A stretch of DNA of 64,000 nt from Pestalotiopsis fici W106-1. Lineage: Eukaryota; Ascomycota; Sordariomycetes; Amphisphaeriales; Sporocadaceae. The stretch spans positions 6,047,101 to 6,111,100 of the forward strand of contig NW_006917091.1 in assembly GCF_000516985.1 (NCBI RefSeq), in the 5' to 3' direction. Numbering within the stretch: position 1 is the stretch's first letter; the number at the start of each line of letters is the position of its first letter. Below, piece after piece: positions 60,526-64,000 of the stretch. Both the position numbers and the translations under genes were made by a program. The notes under the pieces were generated by a model, which was not told the origin of the DNA, did no database searches, and saw only the letters and a list, made by a program, of their open reading frames with translations.

Positions 60526-61779
60526 AAAGAGGTGATTGGCAGGAAAAGTTAAATGGAATAAAAGAAAATTCGGTGTGATGGAAAAGGGAGAGAAGGAGTG
60601 AAAGCATGGACTGGCAGTCTGTTTTTTTTTTCCCCCAATTCATTTAGCCAGCGACTCTGTCAATTTCTCGACCACAAATTGTTTGTACCATTTCTTTGGG
60701 CTGTATTCTGGACATTGAACATCATGATGTTTTCACTCTCATGGCTCATGCTGGTCTTTTGGTTTTGGTTTTTGCATAGCAAAGCATCTTGGGCGGATCT
60801 TGGGTTCATGATTACAAGGTATATCATGTGTAGATTCATGACATGCCGCTGGAGCGTTGTTCGTAACAACAGGTCAGAATGAAATGCAAAAAGAGATTAA
60901 AAAAATTTAAACGTACTGCTGCTATCCCACAATGAATCGCTCACGTTGTATTTGGACTTGCTAATTCAGGAAAAGAGAAAAAGAATAAAAAGGACCATTA
61001 GTAATATTTTCAGGACACGAGATCATAAGATTGTGTAGGCAAGTTTGTATATCAATCAGCACATAGTATTTCACCAAAGCGGCATTATTGAGCACATTAG
61101 AGATTCATAACATAGAAGCTGAATTCCACCGTCATCTGCAATTCTAAATGAAAAGGTTTCGACCGTCAAAAAAATTCAATAGATCACAAACCAAATTTAG
61201 ATAAAACCGCCTCCCCGGCTCCCCCTTTTCAGCCCAACTGGCAAGAGAACAGCCAGGCATGAAAAATTGAAAGCAAAAGAGGACATGCAAACAAAGGAAA
61301 GATGAAGTCCGTCTGAAAAGTCGGCAGGGTCGTTTTTCACCACATCGTGATCCCCATACGATCATCAAAAACACCGCCTTGGCGCCGGTGGTTCGAGGTG
61401 GATTTGGCCACCCTTGTGATCATATGTGAAGTCCCTTAGCTTTCCTTGAGAAAAGGTTCAACTAGAGGGGGGGAAATCCCTTTCAACTTTTTTTCTTTTT
61501 TGGTCTTTGTCGGATCATCTACGGGCCCAATGTCGACACCTCCTCTCTCTCCCCTGGTGTGTTCCACGTGCTCAATCAAAGTCGAGCACGATTCTGCAGC
61601 CGCCGCCGGTATCCACCCCACACTCAAAAATTATTCACAATAGAAATTAGATACGCCATTCCACCTTCTTGATGAGTTATGACTTTGTAGCTCGGCGCCA
61701 ATCGAGACAATAGATGGCAGGTATCCATAAGAAACGCAAGATGAAAATCCAAGACGTTATGTGGGAATATTCAAGAGGT
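60526..61779. other. Convergent intergenic region (MFS / SUN genes)
   Basis: About 1.25 kb between two converging genes, with A/T-rich blocks around 60890-61150. No gene or structured RNA is recognised; it probably holds both 3' ends. Confidence 0.5.
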
Positions 61780-63128
61780 TTACGAGCTGTCCTCGAAAGT
61801 GATGGTGGCAGAGCCGCCGTCGCTGATGGCAACCTGTAGAATGTCTTAGTATCAATTATTTCCATCCCATGAAATGAAAAGCAACTTACAGTGCAGCCAG
61901 TGTCACCATCGGGGTAGCTACCGGACTTGTAGTAGCACTCTCCGCTGATGTCACCGCTAATGACAACATCAAAGTCCAAAGTGGCGGTCGAGGTCGGGGA
62001 GTTGTTGAAGATGGACAAGTAGGTCATGCCCGCGGAGTTCTTACCGACACCGACGTTGATTGGGGCCCAGTTTCCAGCGCTGTCGGGGTTGGTGGTGGAG
62101 TCCCAGACACAGGCGTCCTCCAGAGCTACGCCCTTGGGGTTGATGTAGTACTGGAGAGTGGTGGAAGAGCCCTGCCAGACGTAGTAAGAGCTGGACTCGA
62201 TGTTGGTCAGGGTGTAGGTGTTGCCGGGCTCGGTCCAGAGAGGAATAACCATGGACTCGCTACCGGGGTAATCGGTACGGCAGACAGCGGCGCCGTCGGA
62301 GCTGAGGTTGTTGACGATGCTGACACCGCCGCAGCCAGGCTGGCAGAGAGTGCTGTACTCGGAGCGAGTAAGCTGGAGCTTTCCATCGCTGTTGCAGTAC
62401 AATCCACCAACGGACTGGCCGGTGGAGCCCTGGGCAGTAGGCCACTGGGACTTTACGTAGCCGTCAGGGCAGGCGTACGAGCAGAAGGATCCCTCGGTAC
62501 AGGAGTCGCCGCTGACTCCAGCAACAATGTAAGAGATGACACTGTCGAGGCTGAAGTCGAAGCCGGGGACCTGCTGGATGGAGGACCAGCCGGCAGTGCC
62601 AAGCCAATCAACGGCAACAGCACCGTAGTCGGATGGGAAGGTGCTGCAGTCAAGTTCGCCATCAGGGAAGTCGGCAGTGACACCAGTAGCAGTAGAGCTG
62701 CTGGAAGACTTGGTGGTGGTAGCAGCGGCGTAAGTCGAGGTCACGGCAGAGGAAGTAGAGGTGCTGGTGGACGAGGACGAGGAGCTGGACGTGCTGGTGG
62801 AGCTGGAGCTGGCCGAGGTCTTTTGGAAGAAGGCGGCATCGACCTTGAGGGTGCTGGAGACGACCTCGGGGGTGTAAGTGGGAGTCGTCTCGCCAACAAC
62901 AACGTAGAGACCGTTCTCGATTCCAGCCTTGGCCTCGTCGGCGCTAACCTCCTGGTCGCCGAGGATGTAGGCAGTCATGGTAGCGGGAACAACGGTGGTG
63001 ACAACATCGGCATCGCGCTTCTCGACAGGCGTACCCTTCTTCTGGTGGAAGTGGCCATGTCCATGGTTGTGGGGCTGAGCGGCAGCAATCGACGCCGCGA
63101 AGGCGAGGTTCATAATGGTGGACTTCAT
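61780..63128 (-). CDS. SUN-family (Sim1/Uth1/Sun4) secreted cell-wall protein, GH132
   Basis: Two exons on the minus strand: 63128-61890 and 61833-61780, 430 aa. A signal peptide (MKSTIMNLAFAASIAAAQP) is followed by a His-rich segment (HNHGHGHFH) and a KR site (PVEKRD) fit for Kex2 processing. A Ser/Thr-rich linker (about 105-150) leads to the SUN domain (about 155-425), with many Cys, for example FCSYACPDGYVKSQWP, QPGCGGVSIVNN and GECYYKSG. Family members act at the wall on beta-1,3-glucan and affect septation. The short second exon encodes VAISDGGSATITF and the stop. If the 56-nt intron were kept, the reading frame would give a quite different, 70-residue hydrophobic tail. Confidence 0.92.
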
Positions 63129-64000
63129 TTTGTCGTCGGACTATATGGTATGTACAGGCAGGCGGCAAAGGTGGAAGGATCTATAGCCATGGTCAGAACA
63201 AAGATGGTTTATAATCATTATCGTCGCAACAAAGAAGCTCTCGTGCGATTATTCATTGAATGGAGTTGTGCTCCATGGGATCGACAGTCCGAAAGATCGC
63301 AATAGTGCGCACAAGCCCACAATCATCGCGCCTTGTTCTCCATCAATGCCAAGCCACAATGCAATTGATGCAGGATGGAGTTGAATAGCATTGCGATGTG
63401 CATACGATGATTGCAGTTGGCGCAAAGTGTATAACCACCACCAGACGAGGAGAAATCCTTCCTTACCGTATAGCGTGACTAAGGGTGCTGACTTTTCGAC
63501 TATGCGACCGATCGATTATCGAATGTATTAATGGTTTTTTCGAATTATTGACTTTTTTTCCAGTCTATGTCCTTTTCTTTTCGCGATAGGATACAAGTAG
63601 TAGTAATGAGCGACTCGCAGTTCCGGGAAGTGAAAAAAAGAATGTGGTAGAGGCCCGAAGACACTCAAGTTGGACGAAGGGGAGGAACAGACGCGATGGT
63701 GAGTTTTCGTGAAGGTAAAGACAGACGAAGGGATGGACGAAGGCCAACGGACCTGGGCGTGCGAGGGAGAAAAGGAAAGTAACGGCCAGGGGGGCTCGAG
63801 ATTGGGGCAGATTGGGAGTGCGTGTGCACTGGATTAGCAGCAAGGTCTAGAGGTTACCAGAGGCTAGCGCTACTGGCTAGACAGGCGGCGCTACTGCAAG
63901 GGACGGATTGGAAAACGGGGCAGTGGACAACGGCGTTTTGCCTCTTTGGGACCCTGGCGAAATTGGATTAGGGGCCAGAGAGGGAGGGGAGGGGGGGGGG
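63129..64000. other. 5' flank of the SUN gene to the end of the window
   Basis: About 0.9 kb. It should contain the promoter of the SUN gene, with T/A-rich words at about 63510-63560. The end of the window is G-rich, with a run of about nine G. No gene is seen, and a neighbour beyond 64000 cannot be assessed. Confidence 0.45.

Noticed and set aside
62823..63305. A 160-codon + strand frame over the SUN gene
   Set aside because: It opposes the signal-peptide and Ser/Thr region of the SUN protein and has no domain of its own.

Overview
The window reads as nuclear DNA of a filamentous ascomycete. Genes lie on both strands with no operons, coding exons are GC-rich, introns are short (about 50-120 nt, one of about 420 nt) with GT..AG ends and CTAAC/CTGAC-like branch sites, and leaders are pyrimidine-rich. 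Gene content (SUN/GH132 wall protein, secreted intradiol dioxygenase, secreted tyrosinase, DUF3712 membrane protein, Hos2 deacetylase, ING-PHD protein) and the UGP1 N-terminus suggest Pezizomycotina, probably Sordariomycetes. That placement is inference; no rRNA or organism-specific marker is present.

Layout. 0-9 kb: a basic nuclear-type protein of unknown function whose frame is broken by an early TAG, a flavocytochrome b2-like FMN dehydrogenase ending in a peroxisomal-type tripeptide (AKL), and a DUF3712 membrane protein. 9.1-21.4 kb: a 12.3-kb stretch with no convincing gene, ending at a bHLH transcription factor. 24.6-36.4 kb: a mitochondrial two-RRM protein whose start codon is split by an intron, the PTS1 receptor PEX5, a REX1-type 3'-5' RNA exonuclease, a coiled-coil protein built of 29-residue tandem repeats with a basic phospho-site-like tail, and a SET/MYND protein. 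37.4-41.5 kb: two secreted phenol-acting enzymes (intradiol dioxygenase and tyrosinase) diverging from an AT-rich island. 41.9-45.2 kb: a GNAT acetyltransferase, a tandem FolB-domain protein with a GC-AG intron, and a DUF3605 protein. 45.2-49 kb: a second gene-free stretch, in front of UDP-glucose pyrophosphorylase. 51.6-56.4 kb: an ING-family PHD protein and the Hos2-type histone deacetylase, head to head. 58.8-60.5 kb: an Fmp42-like MFS transporter. 61.8-63.1 kb: a SUN-family cell-wall protein.

Possible functional links: PEX5 lies in the same window as a candidate PTS1 cargo. UGP1 (UDP-glucose for glucan) and the SUN protein both serve the cell wall. Tyrosinase and intradiol dioxygenase could act in turn on phenols outside the cell. 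The ING and HDAC genes are opposing acetylation factors sharing one 1.9-kb intergenic region. No mobile element, rRNA, tRNA or CRISPR was recognised. Exon borders were read by eye from splice signals and frame continuity; no RNA evidence was available.
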